DNA of 64,000 bases, taken from assembly GCA_039184865.1 (NCBI GenBank), contig JBCDAV010000001.1, forward strand, positions 227,241 through 291,240, read 5' to 3'. The translations under genes were made by a program, and so were the position numbers. Each line of letters begins with the position of its first letter. The stretch's first letter is position 1. This DNA comes from Thermohalobaculum sp039184865. GTDB lineage: Bacteria > Pseudomonadota > Alphaproteobacteria > Rhodobacterales > Rhodobacteraceae. This document shows positions 33,192-40,900 of the stretch, one piece after another. Below the pieces are notes generated by a model. It was not told the DNA's origin and searched no databases. It worked only from the letters and a program-made list of their open reading frames with translations.

Positions 33192-33983
33192 ATGGCGGAG
33201 GACAGGGTCCTGATCGAGCGGCACGGCCGCGTTCTCAAGGTCGTGAACAACGATCCGAAGACGCGCAATTCGCTCAGCGCCGACTTTTACGACGGCTTCC
33301 GCGAAGCGATGGAGCAGGCCTCAGATGATGCCGACGTCGGCGCCGTCGTCCTCACCGGCGCGCAGCGGTTCTTCTGCTCCGGCGGCAACATCAATTCGAT
33401 CCGGTCCCGGCGCGAGGCCGATCTGCCGACGCGGCGCAAAGGCGTGGACAAGCTGCACGATATGATCCTGGCGATGCGCGCCTCGCCCAAGCCGATCATA
33501 GCTGCGGTCGATGGCGGCGCGGCCGGAGCAGGGGCCTCGATCATGGCGGCGTGCGATCTGATCGTCGGCGCGCGCGATGCTTACGCATCGGTCGCCTATA
33601 TCAAGATCGGGCTGACCCCGGATGGCGGTTCCACCGCCTTCATCGGGACGGCCGTTCCCCGGCAATTGATGTCCGAGATGGTTTTCACAGGCGACCGGAT
33701 CCCGCTCGAACGTCTCTATCAGGTCGGGCTAGTGAATCGTTTGACCGAGCCCGATCAGGCCCTCGAGGAAGCGATGGCCTGGGCCGATCAGATCGCCAAC
33801 ATGCCGGCGCAGGCGCTTGCAAACGGGAAGAAGCTGATTGATGCGGCACGCCTGCACACACTCAAGCAGCAACTCGATGCCGAGGCTGACGGTATCGCCG
33901 AGGCGATCGGCGGGCGTGAAGCCGAGGAGGGGTTGTCGGCCTTCCTCGAAAAACGCAAACCGGACTGGTCGAAGACACGGTGA
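33192..33983 (+). CDS. Enoyl-CoA hydratase/isomerase family, PaaG-like
   Basis: A 263-residue crotonase-fold protein after a GGAGGA site. The oxyanion-hole stretches are CSGGNINSIR and AGAGASIMAACD. The two glutamates that make a hydratase are absent (Ser and Tyr occupy the places in ASIMAACD and VAYIKIGL), while the Asp in LTPDGG is kept, the pattern of PaaG-type isomerases. So double-bond or ring isomerisation is more likely than hydration. It overlaps the next gene by 4 bp. Belongs functionally with the acyl-CoA genes upstream of the OmpA cluster. Confidence 0.88.
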   Translation: MAEDRVLIERHGRVLKVVNNDPKTRNSLSADFYDGFREAMEQASDDADVGAVVLTGAQRFFCSGGNINSIRSRREADLPTRRKGVDKLHDMILAMRASPKPIIAAVDGGAAGAGASIMAACDLIVGARDAYASVAYIKIGLTPDGGSTAFIGTAVPRQLMSEMVFTGDRIPLERLYQVGLVNRLTEPDQALEEAMAWADQIANMPAQALANGKKLIDAARLHTLKQQLDAEADGIAEAIGGREAEEGLSAFLEKRKPDWSKTR

Positions 33984-34534
33984 CCGGGGTGAGCCGCCTG
34001 TCGACACCAGCCTATGCTGACATGACGCCCGAACAGCAGCGGGTGCATGATCTGATCGTCTCCGGTCCACGCGGAGACCTGCGCGGACCGTTCGCTGCGT
34101 GGCTGGTGAACCCGGACTTTGCCGAGGTCGCTCAGGCCGTGGGCGAGTATTGCCGCTTCAACACGAAACTGACGAAGGATCTCGCCGAAATTGCGATATG
34201 CGTGACCGGCGCGCACTACCGATCCGAATTCGAATGGTGGGCCCATGCCGGATTTGCGCGCGATGCCGGGGTTTCGGATGAAATCCTCGAGGCGATCCGG
34301 ACCGGGGCCCAACCTGAGTTTGATGACCCAAAGCACGAGATGGTCTATCGAACTGCCATCGCCCTGAACCAACGCCATGGCTTGACCGATGAGGAGTTCG
34401 CCGATGCCAAACGGGTCCTCGGTGAACCGGGTCTCGTCGATGTCATCGGTCTCTGCGGATACTACGCGCTGGTGTCGCTCACGCTGAACGCCTACCAGAT
34501 GCCGACGCCCGACGGTTCCACCGCCTTCTCCTGA
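33980..34534 (+). CDS. Carboxymuconolactone decarboxylase-like protein
   Basis: A 184-residue all-helical AhpD/CMD-fold protein starting at GTG 33980, which overlaps the isomerase stop. LTKDLAEIAICVTGAHYRSEFEWWAHAGFARDAG is the conserved helix pair (residues about 57-90), containing one cysteine and a histidine but no CxxC, so it is not a peroxidase of the AhpD kind. Such single-domain relatives are common in aromatic and acyl-CoA catabolic operons; exact reaction unknown. Confidence 0.82.
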   Translation: MTGVSRLSTPAYADMTPEQQRVHDLIVSGPRGDLRGPFAAWLVNPDFAEVAQAVGEYCRFNTKLTKDLAEIAICVTGAHYRSEFEWWAHAGFARDAGVSDEILEAIRTGAQPEFDDPKHEMVYRTAIALNQRHGLTDEEFADAKRVLGEPGLVDVIGLCGYYALVSLTLNAYQMPTPDGSTAFS

Positions 34535-34578
34535 CAAATTGACGGGGTAGCACCCCTTCCACGCCTGCGAGGACTTTC

Positions 34579-35703
34579 ATGCCCAAGACACGTCTGTTCG
34601 AACCGATCAAGCTGCGCGATGTCGAGATCCCCAACCGGATCACGGTCGCGCCGATGTGCCAGTACACCGCCAAGGACGGGCTGGCCGGGAACTGGCACCT
34701 CGTGCACCTCGGTCAGTTCGCGCTCGGGGGGGCGGGCCTCGTGTTCGTCGAGGCAACCGGCGTCGAGCCCGAAGGCCGCATCACACCGGGCTGCACCGGA
34801 CTCTGGTCCGATGCGCACGAAGAGGCATTCAAACCGATCATCGAGTTTTATCGCGACTACGGCTCCGCGAAGATCGGCATGCAACTGGCCCATGCCGGGC
34901 GCAAGGCGTCGACCGATGTGCCTTGGGCCGGCGGCGTGCCGCTGGAGGATGATCGCGCCTGGCAGACCTACAGCCCCTCGGCGCTGCCCTATGCCGATGG
35001 CTGGCACGTGCCCGAAGCGTTCGGTGACAACTCGCTGCAACGGGTCCGCGATGCCTTCGTTTCGGCGGCTGAGCGCTGCATCCGGCTCGATTTCGACGTG
35101 ATCGAGATCCATTCTGCGCACGGCTATCTGCTCCATCAGTTCCTCTCGCCGATCTCGAACCAGCGCGACGACCAGTACGGCGGCTCGCTGGAGAACCGCA
35201 TGCGATTCCCACTTGAGATTTTCGAGGCAGTTCGCGCAACTTGGCCCGCGGGCAAGCCGCTCGGCGTACGGTTCTCGGCCACGGACTGGGTCGAGGGGTC
35301 GGGCTGGGGCCTGCCGGAAGCCATTGAATACACGAAGCAGCTCGCCGCGCGCGGTTGCGATTTTGTCGATGTGTCGTCGGGTGGGAACTCGCCGCACCAG
35401 CAGATTCAGGTCGGTCCCGGCTATCAGACCAAGTTCGCCGCGGCGATCAAGGCCGAGGTTCCCGAGATGACGGTGATGACCGTCGGCAAGATCACGGAGC
35501 CTCTGCAGGCCGAGCACATTCTGCATTCCGGACAGGCCGACATGGTCGCGCTTGCGCGTGGCATCACCGTGAACCCGCACTGGGCCTGGCACGCTGCGAT
35601 AACGCTGGGCGACGACCGCGCGAACTTTCCGCCGCAATACGCCCGGTCGCATCCGAACCTCTCCGGGCTTCCAATCCCGGGCAACCCGCCACCGGCGAAA
35701 TAG
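34579..35703 (+). CDS. Old Yellow Enzyme, YqjM/xenobiotic-reductase type
   Basis: A 374-residue FMN TIM-barrel starting MPKTRLFEPIKLRDVEIPNR. VAPMCQYTAKDG carries the cysteine that tunes the flavin in the YqjM subgroup, and SAHGYLLHQFLSPISNQRDD and YGGSLENRMRFPLEI are the standard family motifs. It reduces activated C=C bonds (2-enoates, enones) with NAD(P)H. Last plus-strand gene of the second catabolic block; convergent with the chemoreceptor gene 5 bp away. Confidence 0.92.
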   Translation: MPKTRLFEPIKLRDVEIPNRITVAPMCQYTAKDGLAGNWHLVHLGQFALGGAGLVFVEATGVEPEGRITPGCTGLWSDAHEEAFKPIIEFYRDYGSAKIGMQLAHAGRKASTDVPWAGGVPLEDDRAWQTYSPSALPYADGWHVPEAFGDNSLQRVRDAFVSAAERCIRLDFDVIEIHSAHGYLLHQFLSPISNQRDDQYGGSLENRMRFPLEIFEAVRATWPAGKPLGVRFSATDWVEGSGWGLPEAIEYTKQLAARGCDFVDVSSGGNSPHQQIQVGPGYQTKFAAAIKAEVPEMTVMTVGKITEPLQAEHILHSGQADMVALARGITVNPHWAWHAAITLGDDRANFPPQYARSHPNLSGLPIPGNPPPAK

Positions 35704-35708
35704 CGCCG

Positions 35709-37658
35709 TCAGGCGACTTTTTGTGCGTCAGCCTGCTTCGCGCAGGTCTGGCGCGCGCCCGATGCGTCGGAGGTCTCGAGCGTGAAGTGGCCGATCACGC
35801 CGCGCAGTGCCTCGGCTTCGCCGGTCAGCGCGGTCGATGCGGACGCGGCAAGGCTGGCCGCGTCGGCATTCTGGTCGATCACGCCCGACAGATCCCGTAT
35901 CAGACCCGAGACTTGCTCGGCCCGTTCCGCCTGAGAAGATGCTCCGGACGATATCTCTCGAACGAGATCCGCCGTCTCCTGAATCGCTGGCAGAAGGCTT
36001 TCGGTGCGTGATTTCAGGGCGCCGGTGATCTCGACGGTTTCGGTCGACAGATCCCGGATATCTCCGGCGGAAGTCTGAGCGCTCTCCGCCAGTTTTCGGA
36101 CTTCCTGTGCCACCACAGCAAACCCGCGTCCGTTCTCCCCGGCGCGTGCCGCCTCGACGGCGGCGTTCAGGGCGAGGAGATCGGTCTGGCGGGCGATCTC
36201 TTCGACGACTGTAATGCGTTGAGCAATCGTGTTCACCGCATCCATGGCCCGTTGCACGGTCGCGCCCGTCTCCTCGGCGATGTGCCGCGTCGTATCCGCT
36301 TTCTCGGCGCCGCGGCTCGCTGCTTCGGCGTTCTGCAGAGCCTGGTCGGCGACGGTGCGGACCGCCGATGCGGCCCCGTCCGCACTGCTCCGTTGGCTGG
36401 CGGCACCCTCATCAAGCCGGTCGGCTGTCAGACGCAACTGGCTTGCATGCTCGGAGACGTTTTCGGCGTTCGCGGTGGCCAGCGCGATCACGTTCCTCAG
36501 GGATTCCACCATCTGTTTCTGCGCCAGACCCAGCGCGTCGCTCTCAGAGAGAACCCTGATATCGGCGCACAGATCACCCTCGGCAATCGTTCGTGCGGCC
36601 TGGGCGTTCGCGCGCGCGCCGCGGCTCATCTCTGCCATGGCCCGTTCGACCTCACCGATTTCGTCGCCGCGACGGCTCGGAACCAGCTCACGAGAGACAT
36701 CGCCCTTCGCGAGATGGCGAATCGCGTCTAGCACGTCGCGCATCGCGCGCGAAATCGAGCGCGCCAGCCCAGCCGACATCACGATCGCGAGGACCAGCAG
36801 CGTGCCGCTCAATCCCCCGGATACAATGATCCGCGCCTGCTCCTCCGCGCGACGCGCGGAGAGATGGTGCTGGACCACCACCGCGACGTCCCCGGCGAAG
36901 GCTGCCAGCGACGCCGAAAGGGCGTTGTGCGCCGCGCGAAAATCCTCGAGTTGCTGCGGGCTGATCGAGCCCTCGCCGACCGTTCGCGAAATCCCGGCCA
37001 ACGACTTCTGCAACTTGCCGTTTGCCTTGCGGTAGGCTGCTGCACTTTCCTCGAGCTGCGCTGCCGCATCCTCGGGCAATGTGCCAAGCCCGTTGCGCGA
37101 CAGTCTCGACAGGCCGTCGGCCAGAGCCTTGTACTGGCCTGCGTTGACCATGACAGCCATGCCGTCCGCGTGATTGCGCGCCTCTTTCGCCGCGACCCGC
37201 TCAACGACCCGTGCGATATGTCCCTCGCGCACCAGCACCGTCGGAAGCAGGTCGGCCGCGATGCCGGGAAGCACTGAGTGCCGGGCATCGACGGCCGCCC
37301 GCAGCCCCGAAGCAGTTTCGATTTCCGTGATGATGCGCGCCGTCCCGGACAGATATCGTGGGACCGACGGTTTATCGGTCTGGGCCTCAATCAGATCGTT
37401 CGCCGCCTCGCGCACCGTGTCGGCGGTGTCGGGCGCTGCCGCCACTTGTCTCAGCACGTCAAGATTCGCCGGCCCGCCCTCGGCGGCGCTGTGCATCGCG
37501 GACCAGAGCGTCTCGATACCGGCGAATCCGTCGATTGCCCGGTCCAGGCGGCTCAGATCGGAACGTGCCCGGTCCAGCCCGGTCACGAACAATCCGATCG
37601 CCGGAAGGCTCAGCATCAGAACGATGGACGCGATCTTCTGAGTCAGTGTCAGGCGCAT
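35709..37658 (-). CDS. Methyl-accepting chemotaxis protein
   Basis: A 649-residue transmembrane chemoreceptor. The ATG at 37658 is chosen because the first helix (about 8-27, TQKIASIVLMLSLPAIGLFV) then sits at the N-terminus. A long helical periplasmic sensor follows (about 30-275), a second membrane helix (277-299), a HAMP linker (about 300-352) and the signalling hairpin, whose tip is EEIARQTDLLALNAAVEAAR, then ENGRGFAVVAQEVRKLAE. No terminal pentapeptide for CheR tethering is visible. No che genes are near. The sensor domain is not of a type I can name; ligand may be a compound degraded by the neighbouring genes. Confidence 0.93.
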   Translation of the reverse strand: MRLTLTQKIASIVLMLSLPAIGLFVTGLDRARSDLSRLDRAIDGFAGIETLWSAMHSAAEGGPANLDVLRQVAAAPDTADTVREAANDLIEAQTDKPSVPRYLSGTARIITEIETASGLRAAVDARHSVLPGIAADLLPTVLVREGHIARVVERVAAKEARNHADGMAVMVNAGQYKALADGLSRLSRNGLGTLPEDAAAQLEESAAAYRKANGKLQKSLAGISRTVGEGSISPQQLEDFRAAHNALSASLAAFAGDVAVVVQHHLSARRAEEQARIIVSGGLSGTLLVLAIVMSAGLARSISRAMRDVLDAIRHLAKGDVSRELVPSRRGDEIGEVERAMAEMSRGARANAQAARTIAEGDLCADIRVLSESDALGLAQKQMVESLRNVIALATANAENVSEHASQLRLTADRLDEGAASQRSSADGAASAVRTVADQALQNAEAASRGAEKADTTRHIAEETGATVQRAMDAVNTIAQRITVVEEIARQTDLLALNAAVEAARAGENGRGFAVVAQEVRKLAESAQTSAGDIRDLSTETVEITGALKSRTESLLPAIQETADLVREISSGASSQAERAEQVSGLIRDLSGVIDQNADAASLAASASTALTGEAEALRGVIGHFTLETSDASGARQTCAKQADAQKVA

Positions 37659-37812
37659 GCGCGGGCTCCGGCTTCTCACACTGGGAGAACCGCCGTACAG
37701 ACAATTGCTAAAAGCGCGGTGAAGAACCGGCGTTTGGTCGCGCACAAAGGCTGGATTTGACGCTGTCGCTGGGCATTGCATCTTCAAAACTGCGTGAATT
37801 GGAGGGCGGCGG

Positions 37813-38388
37813 ATGAGAAGGCGAGAGAATAGGGCTTTTCTGTTCGCGTGCCTGTTCCTCGCGTTCACTAAAACGCCCGCGACCTCGCAGACCTCCGACC
37901 CGTTCGCGGCACTGAACAGGCCCGCGACCGTTGCCATCATGCGCCATGCGCTCGCTCCGGGAACCAGTGACCCTTCCGGCTTTCAACTGCGCGACTGCAC
38001 GACTCAGCGCAATCTGGACGCCCGGGGCAGAGCGCAGGCGCGCGCGATCGGGGCCGCGATCCGCGCGGCAGGCGTTCGGATCGACCGCGTGCTTTCAAGT
38101 CAGTGGTGTCGTTGTCTTGAGACTGCGGAACTCCTCGGGCTCGGCCCGGTCGACGAAGCGCCGATGCTGAACTCGTTCTTCGAGGATCGCTCGACTGCCG
38201 AGGCGCAAACCGCAGAACTGAGGGCCTATCTGCAGACCCTGCCGCCCGATCAGACCGTCCTGCTCGTGACTCATCAGGTGAACATCACGGCCCTGACCGA
38301 CCGCGGCGTTGGCTCCGGCGAAGTATTCGTGATCGCGTCGGGCGAGGATGCGGGTGCCGTGATGGACGAGATCCTCATCGCTCCCTAG
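37813..38388 (+). CDS. Exported histidine phosphatase family protein
   Basis: A 191-residue protein with an N-terminal signal (about 1-25, AFLFACLFLAFTKTPATS). The phosphatase motif is reduced to IMRHALAPG (Arg44, His45), followed by RCLETAELLG and the second histidine in LLVTHQVNITAL. This layout matches the SixA/phosphoglycerate-mutase-like exported group. It is divergent from the chemoreceptor, with 154 bp between them. Likely acts on a phosphoester in the periplasm; substrate unknown. Confidence 0.85.
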   Translation: MRRRENRAFLFACLFLAFTKTPATSQTSDPFAALNRPATVAIMRHALAPGTSDPSGFQLRDCTTQRNLDARGRAQARAIGAAIRAAGVRIDRVLSSQWCRCLETAELLGLGPVDEAPMLNSFFEDRSTAEAQTAELRAYLQTLPPDQTVLLVTHQVNITALTDRGVGSGEVFVIASGEDAGAVMDEILIAP

Positions 38389-38424
38389 ACTGGCAAGAGA
38401 CGTCACGCCTCCGGAGCCGATCCG

Positions 38425-39525
38425 ATGATCTACCTCAACGCCGCTGGCCACGGCCTGCCGGACACTGCCGTGCGCGCCCGGATGATCCGGCAGCTTCAGT
38501 GCGAAGACGAGATCGGTCCGATCGAAGCCGAGGCCGAAGCGGCCGAAGAGGTCCGCGCCGTTCGCGGCAAGGCCGCCCGTCTGCTCGGGGCGCACGAAGA
38601 CGAGATCGCGTTGCCGCCGTGGACCACTTCGGGCTGGAATGCGGCCGTGCTGTCTCTGTCGCTGGAGGGGCGTCGCGTGCTGGCGGCTCCGGGCGAATGG
38701 GCTTCGAACGTCGCTTTGCTGCAAAGGCGCGGGGCAGATGTCGAGACGATGCCGCTGGACGATCAGGGCCGGCTGGACGTCGAGGTATTGGCAGAGCGCA
38801 TCGATGAGGACGTCGCTGCGATCTGCGCGCCGCTGGTTTGCTCGTTGACGGGCGAGCGCTACCCGCTGGAACGCGTCGGAGATCTGCCCAGACCTGAGGC
38901 CTGCGCGTTTGTGGTGGATGCTGCGCAGGCCGCCGGGCAGGTGCCGGTGAACGTGGATGCCCTAAACGCGGACATCGTCGCGGCCCCGGTTCGCAAGTGG
39001 CTGCGCGGACCGCGAGGCACCGGGATTCTCTATGTTCGCCGGTCGTGGTTGGAGCGGATGACACCGTCGCTGGTTGCCGACTACGGCGGCGTTCGCTGGA
39101 CGGGACACGCTTTCGAGGACCGGCCGGATGCACAACGGTTCGAGGCCATGGGGGTTTTCGCGACGCAGCGGCTGGGCATGGGGGTCGCGCTCGATCTCTA
39201 TGCGGAGAACGGCGCGAGCATTGAAGCTTCCATCGCCGGACTGTCGGCGCATGTTCGCGCGGCGGCGAGAATCGCCGGTATCATGCTCGCAGGCGTCGAA
39301 GACCGAACCTCGGGGATCGTCACGTTGCGCATGAGCGCGGAGCGGACAAAGACTGCAATGGAGCGCCTGACCGCTGCGGGGATCATGGTGAAAGCACCCG
39401 GAATGGATTGCGAACCCCTGCGCAATCCTGCCACCCATCAGGGCGGCTTCCTGCGCATTTCCCCGCACGTATACAACACACCTGACGAGATCGACCGGCT
39501 CTTCGAGGTGATCGACGGCGTTTGA
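38425..39525 (+). CDS. Class V aminotransferase / cysteine-desulfurase-fold enzyme
   Basis: A 366-residue PLP enzyme. The aspartate contacting the PLP nitrogen is in AFVVDAAQAAGQ (Asp165) and the PLP-binding Lys191 is in VAAPVRKWLRGPRGTGILY. The C-terminal RISPHVYNTPDEIDRLF is typical of the group. No active-site cysteine loop of a desulfurase was recognised, so an aminotransferase, lyase or epimerase role fits better. It lies 36 bp after the phosphatase gene and 54 bp before an MFS carrier gene, likely one unit. Confidence 0.85.
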   Translation: MIYLNAAGHGLPDTAVRARMIRQLQCEDEIGPIEAEAEAAEEVRAVRGKAARLLGAHEDEIALPPWTTSGWNAAVLSLSLEGRRVLAAPGEWASNVALLQRRGADVETMPLDDQGRLDVEVLAERIDEDVAAICAPLVCSLTGERYPLERVGDLPRPEACAFVVDAAQAAGQVPVNVDALNADIVAAPVRKWLRGPRGTGILYVRRSWLERMTPSLVADYGGVRWTGHAFEDRPDAQRFEAMGVFATQRLGMGVALDLYAENGASIEASIAGLSAHVRAAARIAGIMLAGVEDRTSGIVTLRMSAERTKTAMERLTAAGIMVKAPGMDCEPLRNPATHQGGFLRISPHVYNTPDEIDRLFEVIDGV

Positions 39526-39579
39526 CCGGATCATGCCCGATGGGTTGAAGCGCAGACGCCCCGCGCCACCTCCCCGGCC

Positions 39580-40875
39580 ATGAAACTGCCCGTCTCGCTC
39601 CTCGCGGCCTATGCGCTTCCGGCCTTCGCGCTCGCAGCACTTTATCTGCCGCTCTACACCTATGTCACACCGTTCTATGTTGGAGAACGCGGTGTCGATC
39701 TGGCAGCGCTCGGCGTGGTGCTGATCCTGATCAGGTTGTTCGACGCCGTGAGTGACCCGGCCATGGGCTGGCTCAGCGACCGCACGCCCGCACGCTGGGG
39801 GCGGCGGCGAACATGGCTGGTCCTGTCCGTTCCGGTGATCTGCTACGCCGCCTGGCAGCTCTTCGCGCCGCCCGAGGATGCCGGTCTTGCGCACGCCGCC
39901 TTCTGGCTCGCAATCGTCACGCTCGGCTGGACGATGGCGCAGACACCCTATGCGGCATGGGGCGCGGAGATCGCACCCGACTACGATGGACGCAGCCGCG
40001 TCACCGGTTGGCGCGAGACCGTCGTGCTGATCGGGACCGTCGCCGTGACGCTGGTCTATGTCTCGGCGGGCGGCAGCGGGCCGGGCCTTTCGGCGATCGC
40101 GCTGATGATCGCCATCGCACTTCCCGTCGGTGTCCTGATTGCTGTCGCGCGCGTGCCCGACCGCATGCCGTCGAGCGCGCCGCGTCGGCTGAGCGTGCGC
40201 GAAGGGATCAGCACCATGCGGGCCAACCGCCCGTTCCGCTGGCTGTTGGGGGCCTGGATCCTCAACGGGCTGGCGAACGGTCTGCCCGTGACCCTGTTCG
40301 AGTTCTACACGCGCGACCGGCTCGGCATGGATCCGGACACGTTCGGGATCATGTTCATTCTGTATTTCGCCTCGGCCGTCATCGGCATTCCGTTCTGGCT
40401 CTGGATCGCACGACGCTTCTCGAAGCACAGGGCATGGTGCATCGCGATGCTCTGGGCCTGTGCAGTCTTCGCCTTTGTTCTGTTCCTGCGCGAGGGCGAC
40501 TTTCTGGCGTTCGGCGTTGTCTCGGTTCTGACGGGGCTGGCGTTCGGAGCCGATCTTGCCCTGCCACCAGCGATTCAGGCGGATGTCGTAGATCTGGATA
40601 CACGGCAAACCGGTGCCGCGCGGGCCGGGGCGTTCTTTGCAGTCTGGCAGGTCGCGACCAAGGCGGCGCTTGCGATTTCGTCAGGAACCGCCCTGATCGT
40701 GCTAGATGTGGCCGGTTTCGTGACCCGGGGACAGAACGAGCCCTCAGCGCTCTGGACGCTCACGCTGCTCTACGCGGGCGCACCGATCCTGCTCAAGCTC
40801 GGGGCGGTGGCCCTGATGTGGGGCTTCCCTCTCGATCGGCGCGAACTCACGCCTGCGGATGGGCAGACCGCGTAG
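39580..40875 (+). CDS. MFS carrier of the GPH (MelB-like) group
   Basis: A 431-residue membrane protein with about 12 hydrophobic helices. FDAVSDPAMGWLSDRTPARW is the hallmark of the glycoside-pentoside-hexuronide cation symporters, and LADLDTRQTG-like DVVDLDTRQTGAARAG near helix 10 matches the second conserved block. Imports a sugar-like or other polar solute with a cation. A hairpin overlaps its stop codon. Substrate cannot be read from sequence; the aminotransferase upstream hints at an amino compound. Confidence 0.87.
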   Translation: MKLPVSLLAAYALPAFALAALYLPLYTYVTPFYVGERGVDLAALGVVLILIRLFDAVSDPAMGWLSDRTPARWGRRRTWLVLSVPVICYAAWQLFAPPEDAGLAHAAFWLAIVTLGWTMAQTPYAAWGAEIAPDYDGRSRVTGWRETVVLIGTVAVTLVYVSAGGSGPGLSAIALMIAIALPVGVLIAVARVPDRMPSSAPRRLSVREGISTMRANRPFRWLLGAWILNGLANGLPVTLFEFYTRDRLGMDPDTFGIMFILYFASAVIGIPFWLWIARRFSKHRAWCIAMLWACAVFAFVLFLREGDFLAFGVVSVLTGLAFGADLALPPAIQADVVDLDTRQTGAARAGAFFAVWQVATKAALAISSGTALIVLDVAGFVTRGQNEPSALWTLTLLYAGAPILLKLGAVALMWGFPLDRRELTPADGQTA

Positions 40876-40890
40876 CCCCGCAGGGCTACG
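40871..40890. terminator. Hairpin between convergent genes, overlapping the carrier stop
   Basis: CGTAGCCC (40871-40878) and GGGCTACG (40883-40890) form an 8-bp stem around CGCA, followed on the plus strand by CTTTCACCTTTT. It overlaps the TAG stop of the carrier gene and lies 11 bp from the stop of the giant minus-strand gene, so it probably serves the plus strand and may also act on the other. Confidence 0.6.
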
Positions 40891-40900
40891 CTTTCACCTT

